Shown here piece by piece: positions 33,654-43,114 of a stretch of 64,000 bases of DNA. The stretch's first letter is position 1. Every line of letters begins with the position of its first letter. Source of the stretch: Desulfomarina profundi (GTDB taxonomy: Bacteria > Desulfobacterota > Desulfobulbia > Desulfobulbales > Desulfocapsaceae); assembly GCF_019703855.1 (NCBI RefSeq), contig NZ_AP024086.1:2624501-2688500 (forward strand), read 5' to 3'. A program made the translations under genes and the position numbers. Under the pieces are notes generated by a model, which saw only the letters and a list, made by a program, of their open reading frames with translations, searched no databases and was not told the origin of the DNA.

Positions 33654-34676
33654 ATGTACACCCAATATTTTGGTTTAGAGAAAAAACCATTTTCAATAGC
33701 CCTGGAACCCGAGTTCATTTACATGAGCACGCCACACCAGGAAGCCCTGGCTCATCTTCTTTACGGAACAGAAAATGACGGATGCATCGTACTGCTTACG
33801 GGAGATGTGGGTACAGGTAAAACAACCCTGTGCCGGTGTATGGTGGATAGACTTCCTGAACACACCGAATATGCACTTGTTTTAAATCCCAGTCTCACGA
33901 TTACAGAGCTTTTGAAAACAATATGCGAAGAATTCGGGGTATCGGCTCCATCCCACCCTGTTTCCAATAAGGTCTATATTGATCTCCTTAATAGATATTT
34001 CCTGACCGCCCATGCAGCAGGTAAAAACTGTATTCTTATAATTGACGAAGCCCAGAATCTTGAACTGGATGTGCTGGAGCAACTCCGTCTCCTGACAAAC
34101 CTGGAAACAGATAACCAAAAGCTGTTGAAAATTGTGCTGCTGGGGCAATCGGAACTCCGCGACACGCTCAGGGGCGAACAACTTGCCCAGATCAATCAAC
34201 GCATCACCACCCGCTACCATCTTCATCCTCTTCCCGCGGATGAAGTAAAAAATTATATCAACCATAGAATCGTGCTCGCCGGTGGTCCCGGAATTTCACT
34301 TTTTTCGCGAAAAGCAATTCATCACATAATTGTATCTTCCCGGGGAATACCGAGAATAATCAACCTGATCTGCAACCAGGCCCTCCTGGGTGCTTATGCC
34401 GGTTCAAAAGAACGTGTTACTGCAACAATCGCAAAAACAGCAGCAGGTGAAGTGCTGAAAGGGCCACCAGCTCCTCTATCCTCAAGGCAGCGCCCTGTTG
34501 TTATAACACTTTTCCTTGTTCTCCTGGCCTGCCTGGTATTATTTTTTTTCATGACCGGAAAGATAAATAGTGTTGCAACACTGTTCTCCCAAAATACTTC
34601 ATGGATCTCCGCTCAGAAAAATCCAGATAATATCCAGGATAACATGCAAAAGACGTCGACAACCAAGGGAAAATGA
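33654..34676 (+). CDS. gspA: GspA/ExeA-like AAA+ ATPase
   Basis: 340 residues. An AAA+ ATPase domain has Walker A GDVGTGKTTL, Walker B CILIIDEAQNL and the arginine-rich sensor (QRITTRYHLHPL). One membrane helix at about residues 283-302 (PVVITLFLVLLACLVLFFFM) leads to a short tail; the peptidoglycan-binding domain of ExeA is missing. With gspB it should help place the secretin in the cell wall. Divergent from gspF. Confidence 0.87.
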   Translation: MYTQYFGLEKKPFSIALEPEFIYMSTPHQEALAHLLYGTENDGCIVLLTGDVGTGKTTLCRCMVDRLPEHTEYALVLNPSLTITELLKTICEEFGVSAPSHPVSNKVYIDLLNRYFLTAHAAGKNCILIIDEAQNLELDVLEQLRLLTNLETDNQKLLKIVLLGQSELRDTLRGEQLAQINQRITTRYHLHPLPADEVKNYINHRIVLAGGPGISLFSRKAIHHIIVSSRGIPRIINLICNQALLGAYAGSKERVTATIAKTAAGEVLKGPPAPLSSRQRPVVITLFLVLLACLVLFFFMTGKINSVATLFSQNTSWISAQKNPDNIQDNMQKTSTTKGK

Positions 34677-34680
34677 TCTT

Positions 34681-35286
34681 ATGTCATATATTCTGAATGC
34701 ATTAAAAAAGTCGGCAGCAAAAAGACAACATGATGAAAAGCACAGTTACGATTTCATACGTGACCCCTTACCGATTTCCCTGCCTTTTGATTTTTCGGAA
34801 TTTGGCAGGCCTGTTTTTCTTTCCTGTTTAATACTCATTCTTTCCATCTCCTTTGGAACCTGGTTTTATAAATCCTCAAGCCCTGAACAGAAAGAACAGG
34901 TCGAACAGGGTCATCAGGAAACTGCGAACATGACTCCCAGGGTGTCAACCGTAAAGCTTTCGAAACTGACGATAACATCCCTCGCCTGGAAAGGTAAAAC
35001 TCCAACCGATCCCCTGGAGAAACCGCCGCAGAAGATTGCTCAAATCCTTCCACACCAGATTCCGGATCGGGCAGAACTTCCTGTGACAACAAAAGATACA
35101 TTTCCGCAACTCCACTTTGCCGGGCATGCCTGGTCTACTGTTCCTTCAAAACGTATGATTATTATTAATAACGCCATTCTCAGGGAGGGGGATAGAATTG
35201 ACCCGCAGCTTCGGCTCATGGAAATCACCCGCCGGGGAGTCATCCTGGAACAGGGAGAGAAAAAATTCAGAATAGAACTTGAATAG
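34681..35286 (+). CDS. gspB: Type II secretion protein GspB
   Basis: 201 residues. The N-terminus MSYILNALKKSAAKRQ is typical of GspB. One membrane helix at about residues 42-60 is followed by a Pro-rich linker and a C-terminal domain (RMIIINNAILREGDRI, MEITRRGVILEQGEKKFRIE) of the T2SSB type. It starts four bases after gspA ends. Partner of GspA. Confidence 0.85.
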   Translation: MSYILNALKKSAAKRQHDEKHSYDFIRDPLPISLPFDFSEFGRPVFLSCLILILSISFGTWFYKSSSPEQKEQVEQGHQETANMTPRVSTVKLSKLTITSLAWKGKTPTDPLEKPPQKIAQILPHQIPDRAELPVTTKDTFPQLHFAGHAWSTVPSKRMIIINNAILREGDRIDPQLRLMEITRRGVILEQGEKKFRIELE

Positions 35287-35297
35287 CCAAAACCTAT

Positions 35298-36209
35298 TCA
35301 GGTCATAAGAAAATAGATACCCATTACGGCAATACATGCACCGGCAACAGCCCTGGCAGAGACATGCTCCTTATGTAAGAACACGGAAAAAGGGATAATG
35401 ACTACAGGAACAAGGGAGAGAATAGTAGAGGCAACGCCGACACTCAGATAATGAAGGACAGCCAGTGACAGGGAAACTCCAAGAAATGGTCCTACAACTG
35501 CTCCGACAGCGGTCAACGCCACAGCTCTTCCATCTGTCAGGGCCAACCTGACCTTTTGCCACCTGCCGGTGAGTGTGAAATAAAAAAGGAAACAGACAAA
35601 GGCCGCAAGAGCACGTATCTGAGTGGCTGAAAATGCATCCAGGTATCCCGCTTCCACCTGCATGCCGATTTTACTGAACACATAGCCCACAGCCTGACCC
35701 AGCATGGCAATACCAGCAAAAACAACCCCCTTGGGAGACACATGCCTTCTTTGTTGTTCCTGCTGGTCACGGGTCCCGCCGCCTTTTTCCAGAATAACTG
35801 TTCCCACGCCGAAGAGTGTCATCAGCATTCCTGACCATTGCTGCATGGTATAGATTTCACCGAGAAACAGGTAACCGATTACAGCAGATGCGGGAGCTGC
35901 AAGAGAAAATATCAGCATGGCGATTCGGGGACCAATTTCCACAAAAGACTGAAAAAGAAAAATATCGCCGATAAAAAAACCGATTATTCCGGAAAGACTG
36001 AGATATATCCACGCGTGGGCGGGAAACTGCAAAGGAAGAAAACTGCCTCGCCGTATCAGCAGCAGAGTGGTGAAAAGAAGCAGGGCCACCGTGATTCGTA
36101 TAATATTGACGGGAATGGCTCCAACCCGTCTGGAAGCAGCCTCAAAAAACTGAACACTCACAGTCCAGCAAAGCACGGTGGCGAAAGCCAATATTTCTCC
36201 GGTAAACAT
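35298..36209 (-). CDS. EamA/DMT-family transporter
   Basis: 303-residue protein with ten predicted membrane helices in two EamA repeats; the second repeat ends with AVAGACIAVMGIYFLM. The family exports metabolites such as amino acids or nucleotides; the substrate is not shown. It converges on gspB with an 11-base gap. ATG 36209. Confidence 0.85.
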   Translation of the reverse strand: MFTGEILAFATVLCWTVSVQFFEAASRRVGAIPVNIIRITVALLLFTTLLLIRRGSFLPLQFPAHAWIYLSLSGIIGFFIGDIFLFQSFVEIGPRIAMLIFSLAAPASAVIGYLFLGEIYTMQQWSGMLMTLFGVGTVILEKGGGTRDQQEQQRRHVSPKGVVFAGIAMLGQAVGYVFSKIGMQVEAGYLDAFSATQIRALAAFVCFLFYFTLTGRWQKVRLALTDGRAVALTAVGAVVGPFLGVSLSLAVLHYLSVGVASTILSLVPVVIIPFSVFLHKEHVSARAVAGACIAVMGIYFLMT

Positions 36210-36317
36210 TTCACTCGTCCTTGTCTGGCTGTACTTCAGGAAACCTGCAGAGAACCACCTTGCACAAACCCTGACAACCTATTGCAAAACTTTGCGGAAA
36301 ACAAGGAGAAAACAAAT

Positions 36318-36455
36318 ATGAAATATTTAACCAGGCTGCTACAAAATGTTTTTAATGAACGCTCTCCGGATGAGTATAGAGATTATAAAGGCCCTCTTCC
36401 TCGACCTGGATCCTCCGGGTCAGCTGTTCTCCGACGGCCTCCAGTTCTTTTCTGA
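36318..36455 (+). CDS. Possible small ORF overlapping the hemerythrin gene
   Basis: A strong ribosome site (AAGGAG) precedes ATG 36318 and a 45-codon frame starting MKYLTRLLQNVFNERSPDEY. The 3' part runs antisense through the end of the hemerythrin-like gene. The good initiation site but meaningless C-terminus suggests the start of a lost gene. Low confidence that it is expressed as a functional protein. Confidence 0.25.
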   Translation: MKYLTRLLQNVFNERSPDEYRDYKGPLPRPGSSGSAVLRRPPVLF

Positions 36456-36903
36456 AATCATCATCATAGACCGCTCCTTCTGCTGTCGCCTTACTGATAA
36501 AAACAAAAACCATGTTACCTATTGCTGTCATTTCCTTCTGCATCTTCCTGGCCAGATCCCGTTTATTTCGATCATCAATATAGAGGTATTTCAGATAAAC
36601 ATACAGCAGCACGTTTTCCCTTAAGATATGGGAAATAAGTTCTCTCTTGAACTCCTTCAGGTAAAGCCGTACCGACGAACAATCTCCCCTGTCCAGGGCG
36701 GCAACAATGGAACTGAACAGAGATATCAACATGACATGTTCGTCTTTGAACTCTTCTATCAAATCATTGTGCCAGGAAATCCTTGTTCCTTTCACATATA
36801 TTTTTTCTTCAATATCCGTTTTTACAGAGGAAGACACAGGAAAACGATTTTTCCGGCCACCAACCGTAACCTCTTTGTTTCTTTTAAAAAAACCAAACAT
36901 CAT
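36352..36903 (-). CDS. Hemerythrin-like (HHE) domain protein
   Basis: 183-residue all-alpha protein. The four-helix HHE-type pattern includes DLIEEFKDEHVMLISLF, ELISHILRENVLLYVYLK and IQVEEEGLYNLY, giving candidate metal ligands His and Glu. A basic N-terminal leader (FFKRNKEVTVGGRKNR) precedes the domain. Not every ligand of classic hemerythrins is obvious, so metal binding is likely but unproven. Two ATGs (36903, 36900) follow GGGGAG very closely. Confidence 0.65.
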   Translation of the reverse strand: MMFGFFKRNKEVTVGGRKNRFPVSSSVKTDIEEKIYVKGTRISWHNDLIEEFKDEHVMLISLFSSIVAALDRGDCSSVRLYLKEFKRELISHILRENVLLYVYLKYLYIDDRNKRDLARKMQKEMTAIGNMVFVFISKATAEGAVYDDDFRKELEAVGEQLTRRIQVEEEGLYNLYTHPESVH

Positions 36904-36951
36904 CTCCCCACAACAATAAAGTGTTTAATTTAATTCTAACATAACTTCCAA

Positions 36952-37122
36952 ATCAAGATCCAATTAAAAACTGAAGGTACTCTCGATATTGACAACCTAA
37001 AGCACCAAGTTCAGGAGTACAAGTTTGGAGAAAACAGTTTACCAAAAGCTTACATCGCTGCATTAGATGGCTCCGAATTAATAAGATCGGCTACCATTGG
37101 ACATGACATAAAAAAAGCTTAA
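36952..37122 (+). pseudogene. Orphan C-terminal gene fragment
   Basis: An open frame without a start codon encodes about 56 residues (LKTEGTLDIDNLKHQVQEYK, then AYIAALDGSELIRSATIGHD) and ends at TAA 37120-37122. The composition is protein-like but the upstream part is missing and the family is not recognised. It lies 47 bases ahead of the small selenoprotein gene. Confidence 0.3.
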
Positions 37123-37169
37123 GTTATTAAAACAAGGCACAGAGCCGAATATAAAAAAAAGGAGACAAC

Positions 37170-37496
37170 ATGAAACTCTTTTTCATATCACTGCTGATGT
37201 TTGTTTCAGGTTTTTTTCAGGTTCCAGGAAGTTTAGCCGATCAATCAGGCACCCAGGCTCGGCAGGGGACATTTGTGGTGGCGTGATACGACGTCGGTAA
37301 AGCCGCCCTGGAAGGGCAGCCCGGAATCATCAACGTCACAAGAGGCTGGCTGGATAACAGTGAAATAAACAGCGTTGTTTTTAATCCCGCAAAAACCGAT
37401 CTACAGCAGATTGAACAGACCCTGAAAGCCTCAGGAACTTACATCAGTACTGTTCCTTCTGCGGGGCAGAACAGAACCATCCCCCAAAATGAATGA
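37170..37496 (+). CDS. Small secreted selenoprotein, MsrA-like (UGA = Sec39)
   Basis: 108 residues when the in-frame TGA at 37284-37286 is read as selenocysteine. AAAAAGGAG lies upstream of ATG 37170 with ideal spacing. A signal peptide (MKLFFISLLMFVSGFF, ending GSLA) precedes GTFVVA, Sec39 and YDVGKAALEGQPGIINVTRG, then NSVVFNPAKTDLQQIEQTLK. The Sec-aromatic-x-x-G...pGI..V..GW...V.F.P order resembles the start of MsrA and related thiol enzymes. The frame stays open and protein-like on both sides of the TGA. A hairpin with an apical GG begins 18 bases after the UGA. A periplasmic redox function is inferred; it could instead be a pseudogene with one stop. Confidence 0.7.
37287..37317 (+). promoter_or_regulatory. 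Candidate bacterial SECIS element
   Basis: GCCCT (37305-37309), loop GGA, AGGGC (37313-37317) forms a perfect 5-bp stem whose loop is about 23 bases past the UGA. Bacterial SECIS hairpins have an apical G at roughly this distance. The stem lies inside the coding frame. Confidence 0.55.
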
Positions 37497-37510
37497 TATC
37501 GAAACGCGGG

Positions 37511-38704
37511 CTAACCAAATCGGACAAGCCATCGTTCGATCCGGTCAAAGGCCTCATTGATCTCATCCGACTTCCCACCGAAGGAGAGCCGAAGGTGCCC
37601 TTCTCCGCCCGGCCCGAAAGAACCACCGGGAACGGTGATGACCTTTGCCTCCTGCAGTAATCGTGTTGCGACTTCCCTTGATGGTGAATCGGAAAACAGG
37701 TATTTTGCCATTACGTAAAAAGCACCCTTTGGCGGGACATACGAAAAATACTCTGAAAGCCCGTCGAGCCTGGAGCAACAGAGAGTCCTTCGCCTTACAA
37801 GTGCATTTCGCATGTGGGTAACACATTCCTGGTCCCCTTCAAGGGCGACCAGGGCGGCAAACTGGGAGGGGGTCGGGGCGCAGATGGTTGTTGCATCATG
37901 AACTTTCATGATCTGCTCCATCCATCGTTGATCAGCCGCAACCCAACCTATCCGCCAACCGGTGAGAGCATATTTCTTGGAAAGAGAGAACACCGAGATA
38001 ATATGTTCTCTCATTGTTTTCAGGCCGAGCAGGCTGGTCAGGGTTTCATTTGAATAAAGAATATAATCGTAGGCTTCATCCGTAATAATCACAAAATTAC
38101 AGTCTACCGCCATCCTGCCAAGCTCCATCGTCTGGTCATCGGAAAAAACCGTTCCCGTAGGATTCCCGGGGTTGCAGAGCATTACAGCCTTTGTCTTTGG
38201 ATTTACTGCCTGCCTGATTGCAGGCAGATCCAGACCCCAGTCACGGGTGAGGGGAACAAACTTTGGAATACCACCGGCAAGCAGAACCTGTTCAATATAA
38301 GAAGCGTATGTCGGTGAAGGAAGAATGATCTCATCCCCCGGATCAATCACGGTAAAAATGGTTGTCAGCAGAGCTTCCATACCTCCGACGGTCACACAGA
38401 TCTCATTTTCAGGATTAACGCTGATATTTTTTTCCTGCAACAGATACCCTGCAATACATTCACGAAGCTGAATCATACCGCTCTGCAGGGTATATTTGCC
38501 GCTGGCGGGGTCTGAATGCATAATTTCCGTAACCGCTGCAACGATATGATCTGGCGTGGCAAAAGACGGAACACCCTGCCCCAGGGACACACACCCCCCT
38601 GTTTTAGCGGCCAGGTTCGCCATCTCCTTGGTAGCCGATGGGGATATGTCGCGAACCCTTCTGCTCACCGGAACATGCCGGGAATAATTGCTGTTATCGT
38701 TCAT
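37511..38704 (-). CDS. Class I/II PLP-dependent aminotransferase
   Basis: 397 residues, fold-type I. The PLP lysine is in SLSKKYALTGWRIGW; the AMLCNPGNPTGTVF and IITDEAYDYI motifs and C-terminal LRLSFGG are all present. The closest subfamily appears to be aspartate/aromatic-type aminotransferases. It is four bases past the GlcD-like gene in an ABC-transporter operon, so it probably transaminates the imported amino acid. Convergent with the selenoprotein gene, 14 bases apart. Confidence 0.9.
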   Translation of the reverse strand: MNDNSNYSRHVPVSRRVRDISPSATKEMANLAAKTGGCVSLGQGVPSFATPDHIVAAVTEIMHSDPASGKYTLQSGMIQLRECIAGYLLQEKNISVNPENEICVTVGGMEALLTTIFTVIDPGDEIILPSPTYASYIEQVLLAGGIPKFVPLTRDWGLDLPAIRQAVNPKTKAVMLCNPGNPTGTVFSDDQTMELGRMAVDCNFVIITDEAYDYILYSNETLTSLLGLKTMREHIISVFSLSKKYALTGWRIGWVAADQRWMEQIMKVHDATTICAPTPSQFAALVALEGDQECVTHMRNALVRRRTLCCSRLDGLSEYFSYVPPKGAFYVMAKYLFSDSPSREVATRLLQEAKVITVPGGSFGPGGEGHLRLSFGGKSDEINEAFDRIERWLVRFG

Positions 38705-38708
38705 ATGT

Positions 38709-40099
38709 TCACTTTTCAGGAAAAATCTTACCCGGATTCAGAACCAGGTTGGGATCAAACAGCTTCTTGATCTTCTTCTGCAGGGTAATGGAAGCCTCGG
38801 ACAACTCCATGGCGAGAAATGGGCTTTTGGCAATACCGATACCATGCTCTCCGGATATTGTCCCGTTAAGCCCCAGCGTCAGTTCCAGCAGGGCTCTTGT
38901 TCCTTCATGAACACGGGTTTCACTGGTCATCTTTCTGCTGGTAATGTTAAGATGGATATTGCCGTCTCCCGCATGACCGAAGGCAAATACCTCCATACCG
39001 TATTTTTTTTCATATTCAGGCAGGGCGTCCACAAGGGTCGCGATATTGCTCAACGGGACCACGATATCTTCCGGTATGTACAATTCCGCATAGTCATGAA
39101 TACGCAGGCTGACCTGACGTCGGACTGACCAGATCTCCTCCCTCTCCTTTGAATCCACAGCTTTGATAAATTCTGTGGCGCCGTTTTTTCTTGCGATCCT
39201 GCAGAGTTCTTCAATTTCTTTTTCAATCTGTTTTTCCGGGCCGTCTATTTCTATGATGAGCAGAGATGGTTGTTTCCCGGAAGGAGAAAAGGGCAGCAAC
39301 TCACCGATCAATCTGAGACACTTATGATCAAGAAATTCCAGGGCACTCGGCAGATGCCCCTTTTTCATAATGGCTGCAACGCCATTCATGGCAGACACCA
39401 TATCACTGAAAACACACATCATGGTTTTCAGTGCCGGTGGTCTGGCAAGGAGTTTCAGGGTAAGCGATGTAATAATACCAAGTGTCCCCTCACTGCCGAT
39501 CAACAGATTTGTAAGATCATACCCCACCACTCCCTTCCTTGTTTCCACACCTGTTGAAATAAACTGTCCATTGGGCAACACTGCCTCGAGTCCAAGGATA
39601 TAATCGCGGGTTGTGCCGTATTTCAGGCAGGATGGCCCCCCGCATCCGTGGCTCCATTTCCGCCAATGGTGCTCTGATCCATTCCAGCCGGGTCCGGCGG
39701 ATAGAAGAGACCGGCGGCTTCAGCCGCCTCACGCACCTTCAAACTGATAACACCTGCGCCAACCTTCATGATAAAATTTCCGGTATCGATCCGCTCAATC
39801 CGGTCAAGGCCCATGGTAGACAACACCACTCCACCCCGGGACGGCAGGCAGCCTCCCGCCAGTCCCGATCCGCCACCACGGGGAGTCACAGGGAAATTAT
39901 ACCTGTTCGCCAGTTCTATCAGCGATTTGATATCATCAGTATTTCCTGCCAGAACGACAAGTTCCGGCAGGTAACTGAGTGTGGAGGCATCAGAGGAATA
40001 TTCGACCAGGTTCCCCCTATCGACAATGGACGAATCCGGACTGAGTCCGTCAGCAATAATTGCTTTCAGTTCCGCAGTGAGGGGAGAATAGGAAACCAT
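38709..40099 (-). pseudogene. GlcD-like FAD-linked oxidase, frameshifted
   Basis: D-2-hydroxyacid dehydrogenase (glycolate/D-lactate type) in two frames. The N-terminal part (40099 to about 39640) has the FAD-binding motif TPRGGGSGLAGGCLPSRGG and STIGGNGATDAGG. The C-terminal part (to 38709) continues CLKYGTTRDYILGLEAVLPN and ends GTISGEHGIGIAKSPFL with the FAD-oxidase C domain. The break is at a run of six C on the plus strand (39636-39641); one more base would restore LGNNATDAGGPSCLKY-type sequence. Either a sequencing error or a real frameshift; everything else is intact. Confidence 0.85.
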
Positions 40100-40138
40100 G
40101 ATGAATCATCCTGTAGAAAAAATAAACAAAGTACCGGA

Positions 40139-40804
40139 TCAGGCCCTTCCGAATCCTGGAACATAAAGAACCTTCTCGATTTTTTTCAAAATAAACATGG
40201 CGATTGTCACCAGCACAAGATAATAGAGTCCGATAAGGGCAAAGACCTCGGTAAATCGGAAATATTCGGTGGCAATAGTCTTCCCTTCGCCGGTCAATTC
40301 TATGCAGGTGACAATAAACGCCAGGGAAGAATATTTGATGAGGTAGATAATCTCATTGCCGCAACCGTGCAGGGCGCGACGCACAGCCTGGGGTACTATT
40401 ATCCAGAAAATAGTCTGAAACCTGGTAAAACCAAGTGCCTGGGCACCTAGATGCTGGCCGCTTTTGATGGATAACAGAGCGCCCCTGACATATTCAGACT
40501 GGTAAGCACCACTGCAAAGGGTAAAGCCGGTAACCGCCGCCATATAAGGTGAGAGATAAATGCCTATATTGGGAAGGCCGAAGTAGAGAATAAAAAGCTG
40601 CACGACCAGGGGCGTACCTCGAAAGACCGCCGCATACGTATCTCCGATCCTCCTGAAAACTGTGGAACCAAAGGTGCGGACAGTGCCGGCCAGAATACCG
40701 ATAAGCACACCACCAGCTGCGGAGGGAACAATCAGGGCAATTGACATGACAAGTCCCCGATTGAGACTGGTCACCAACTCTTGATAAAAGGGTGAGAGTT
40801 CCAC
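40139..40804 (-). CDS. Polar amino-acid ABC transporter permease
   Basis: 221-residue HisM/GlnP-type permease with about five membrane helices and the EAA-like loop (GAQALGFTRFQTIFWIIVPQ). It forms a heteromeric channel with the permease at 41575. Part of a leftward operon with binding protein, ATPase, oxidase and aminotransferase. Confidence 0.9.
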   Translation of the reverse strand: MELSPFYQELVTSLNRGLVMSIALIVPSAAGGVLIGILAGTVRTFGSTVFRRIGDTYAAVFRGTPLVVQLFILYFGLPNIGIYLSPYMAAVTGFTLCSGAYQSEYVRGALLSIKSGQHLGAQALGFTRFQTIFWIIVPQAVRRALHGCGNEIIYLIKYSSLAFIVTCIELTGEGKTIATEYFRFTEVFALIGLYYLVLVTIAMFILKKIEKVLYVPGFGRA

Positions 40805-40806
40805 AA

Positions 40807-41571
40807 CTATTTCTCCACTCCTGAAAGCTCATCCAACCGATTGCAGAACCCTCTGGTCTTGCTGTTATTCCCAGCACCCAGCAGGATTTCCGGAGCCCCA
40901 TGTTCGGCAATGCTCCCTTTTTCCATAAACAAAATTTCATCTGCAAGGGTTGAAATCAGGCTGATCTGGTGGGTAGCCATAATCATGGTCATTCCCCGTG
41001 CCGCAAGCTGCTTGATGACAGCTATCACCTCGCCAATCAGTTCCGGATCAAGGGCTGAAGTCGGTTCATCGAGCATGAGAATTTTCGGATCCATGGCCAG
41101 GGCCCGGGCAATGGCCACCCGCTGCTTCTGACCACCGGAAAGCTGGGCAGGATAAAGGTCCTCCTTATCGGCCAGACCAACCTGTTCCAGTTCCTGCCTG
41201 GCTCTCTGTTCTGCTTCAATCCTGCTCTTCTTTTTCACTTTCCTGAGGGCAATTGTAATGTTGTCAAGGGCAGTGAGATGATCAAAAAGATTAAAGTCCT
41301 GAAAAATCATCCCCACCTGCTGACGAAGCAGATAAAGATCCTGTCTGCGGGAAAAATCAACCTGCTTTCCTTCCAGAAAGATCCTGCCGGAATCGGGAAT
41401 GACCAGACAGTTCACGCATTGCAGAAGAGTACTCTTCCCGCCACCCGACGGACCAATCAGAACCTTGATTTCCCCTTTTTCAAGCTGAAAACTCACCTGG
41501 TTGAGAATAGTATTGTCAGCAAATGATTTGGTGATATTTTCTACCCTGAGAATTGGGCTGTTTTCATTCAT
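40807..41571 (-). CDS. Polar amino-acid ABC transporter ATPase
   Basis: 254-residue GlnQ/HisP-type ATPase. Walker A is GPSGGGKSTLL, the signature LSGGQKQRVAIARALA, Walker B ILMLDEPTSALDP and the switch His in ATHQISL. It lies two bases from the neighbouring permease gene and three from the other, all on the minus strand. Confidence 0.93.
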   Translation of the reverse strand: MNENSPILRVENITKSFADNTILNQVSFQLEKGEIKVLIGPSGGGKSTLLQCVNCLVIPDSGRIFLEGKQVDFSRRQDLYLLRQQVGMIFQDFNLFDHLTALDNITIALRKVKKKSRIEAEQRARQELEQVGLADKEDLYPAQLSGGQKQRVAIARALAMDPKILMLDEPTSALDPELIGEVIAVIKQLAARGMTMIMATHQISLISTLADEILFMEKGSIAEHGAPEILLGAGNNSKTRGFCNRLDELSGVEK

Positions 41572-41574
41572 ATT

Positions 41575-42252
41575 TCAACTTCCATAGTGCGAATATCCGG
41601 GAATCTGGAGACGTTTTTCCAGTTTTCTCAGGGCAAGGACTCCAGCCCAGGTGAGAAGAAAATAAATAATCCCTGCTGTAATATAGAGAGGCAGATGCTG
41701 GTAGGTTCTGGAAGCGACAAATTGGGTCCGCGCCATGATCTCAGGCGCACCGATCACGAAGGCAAGGGCGGAATCTTTCAAGATTATTGAAAATTCATTT
41801 GACCATGCCGGAATGGACATCCGCAGTATCTGGGGCAGAATGATGCTTCTTATCGCCTGAAAGTCACTCATGCCCAGCCCGCTGGCTGCTTTGAACTGCC
41901 CCCGGGGAAGCGACAGAATCGCTCCCTTGAAAATATTTGCCTGGTAGGCGCCGGTTGTCATGCCAAGCACAACAGCCACCGAAGTAAAGGCACTGAACGA
42001 CAGTCCCAGATAAGTAAAAATGCCAAAATAAAAGAGAAAAAGCAGGACAACAACCGGAACTCCCCGGAAAATCCAGATATACCCTGAAAAAATCAGTCGA
42101 ACAAATCTGTTCCCGTACACAAGGCCGACAGCCATGATTATACCGACCACAAGACCGAAAAGCATGGCTGAAGCCACAATGCCGAGGGTGATGAATGATC
42201 CCTGAAGCAGATAAGGCAGGGAGTCAATAATAACAGAAAAAGCGGACGACAT
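41575..42252 (-). CDS. Polar amino-acid ABC transporter permease
   Basis: 225-residue HisM/GlnP-type permease, with the loop AASGLGMSDFQAIRSIILPQ that contacts the ATPase. About five membrane helices. Partner of the permease at 40139 and fed by the binding protein at 42371. Confidence 0.9.
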   Translation of the reverse strand: MSSAFSVIIDSLPYLLQGSFITLGIVASAMLFGLVVGIIMAVGLVYGNRFVRLIFSGYIWIFRGVPVVVLLFLFYFGIFTYLGLSFSAFTSVAVVLGMTTGAYQANIFKGAILSLPRGQFKAASGLGMSDFQAIRSIILPQILRMSIPAWSNEFSIILKDSALAFVIGAPEIMARTQFVASRTYQHLPLYITAGIIYFLLTWAGVLALRKLEKRLQIPGYSHYGS

Positions 42253-42370
42253 GGGGTTATCAGAAAAAAATCATTCCCCACCCTCCTGGCAAAACAGAAA
42301 AGGTGACGAAAACAGTATATTAAGAAAATGGCTGAACCTTCTGGTCCAGCCATATGAATTTACAGGGCAG

Positions 42371-43114
42371 TTATTTGTCCAGTTTGTATTTCTTGATCAG
42401 CCCATGCCAGGTAGCTGTTTTCATCAGTTTCGCCAGAGCGTTGTTCACCTTTGCCAGCAACTCTTTATCTTCTTTACGCACGGCATAACCGAACTGCTCA
42501 TCACCCATACCAAAAGTGCCGACGATATGAACAGCTTTTTTCGATGAAGCATCCTTTGCCGGAGCATCGTCCATGGCGGCAGCATCGATTCTGCCGTTCA
42601 GTACATCCTCAACAGCCAGGGGAGCAGAACTGTAGTAGCGGAGCTCGAAATTCCAGCCATTTTTGGGTGCTTCAGCCTTCAACCATTTGGCTTCAGACGT
42701 TCCCTGCTGAACACCTATGGTCTTCTTTCCCTTCAAAATCATGTCAATAGTGAGCGGGGAATCCTTTTTTGCCACCATAACCTGTTTGATCACCCAGTAC
42801 GGGGTGGAAAAACTGACCTTTTTGGCGCGCTCTTCGGTGATACTCATACCAGAAGCTATGATATCAATTTTTTTCGTAAGAAGGCTGGTTATAATACCAT
42901 CCCATTCTATCGGCTGGTGACTTACCTCCACACCGATTTCTTTGGCTATCCAGTTCATGGCTTCCACGTCAAAGCCACTGGGCTGACCCGTTTTATCGAT
43001 ATAGGCAAATGGTGGAAAGTTTGCATCAATTCCGTTGACAATCTTGTCGGCGGCCAGAGCCTGAATTGAAAAGATAAGACTGAAAATACCGAGCAGAAGG
43101 ACTGTTTTTTTCAT
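42371..43114 (-). CDS. Polar amino-acid ABC transporter substrate-binding protein
   Basis: 247-residue periplasmic binding protein (SBP_bac_3). Signal peptide MKKTVLLLGIFSLIFSIQA; then VNGIDANFPPFAYIDKTGQP, GFDVEAMNWIAKEIG and IASGMSITEERAKKVSFS, the family signatures. AAGGGG precedes two adjacent ATGs; I chose 43114 for spacing. First gene of the leftward operon. Ligand probably a polar amino acid; not further specified. The upstream 43115-43476 region holds no other gene that I can support. Confidence 0.9.
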   Translation of the reverse strand: MKKTVLLLGIFSLIFSIQALAADKIVNGIDANFPPFAYIDKTGQPSGFDVEAMNWIAKEIGVEVSHQPIEWDGIITSLLTKKIDIIASGMSITEERAKKVSFSTPYWVIKQVMVAKKDSPLTIDMILKGKKTIGVQQGTSEAKWLKAEAPKNGWNFELRYYSSAPLAVEDVLNGRIDAAAMDDAPAKDASSKKAVHIVGTFGMGDEQFGYAVRKEDKELLAKVNNALAKLMKTATWHGLIKKYKLDK

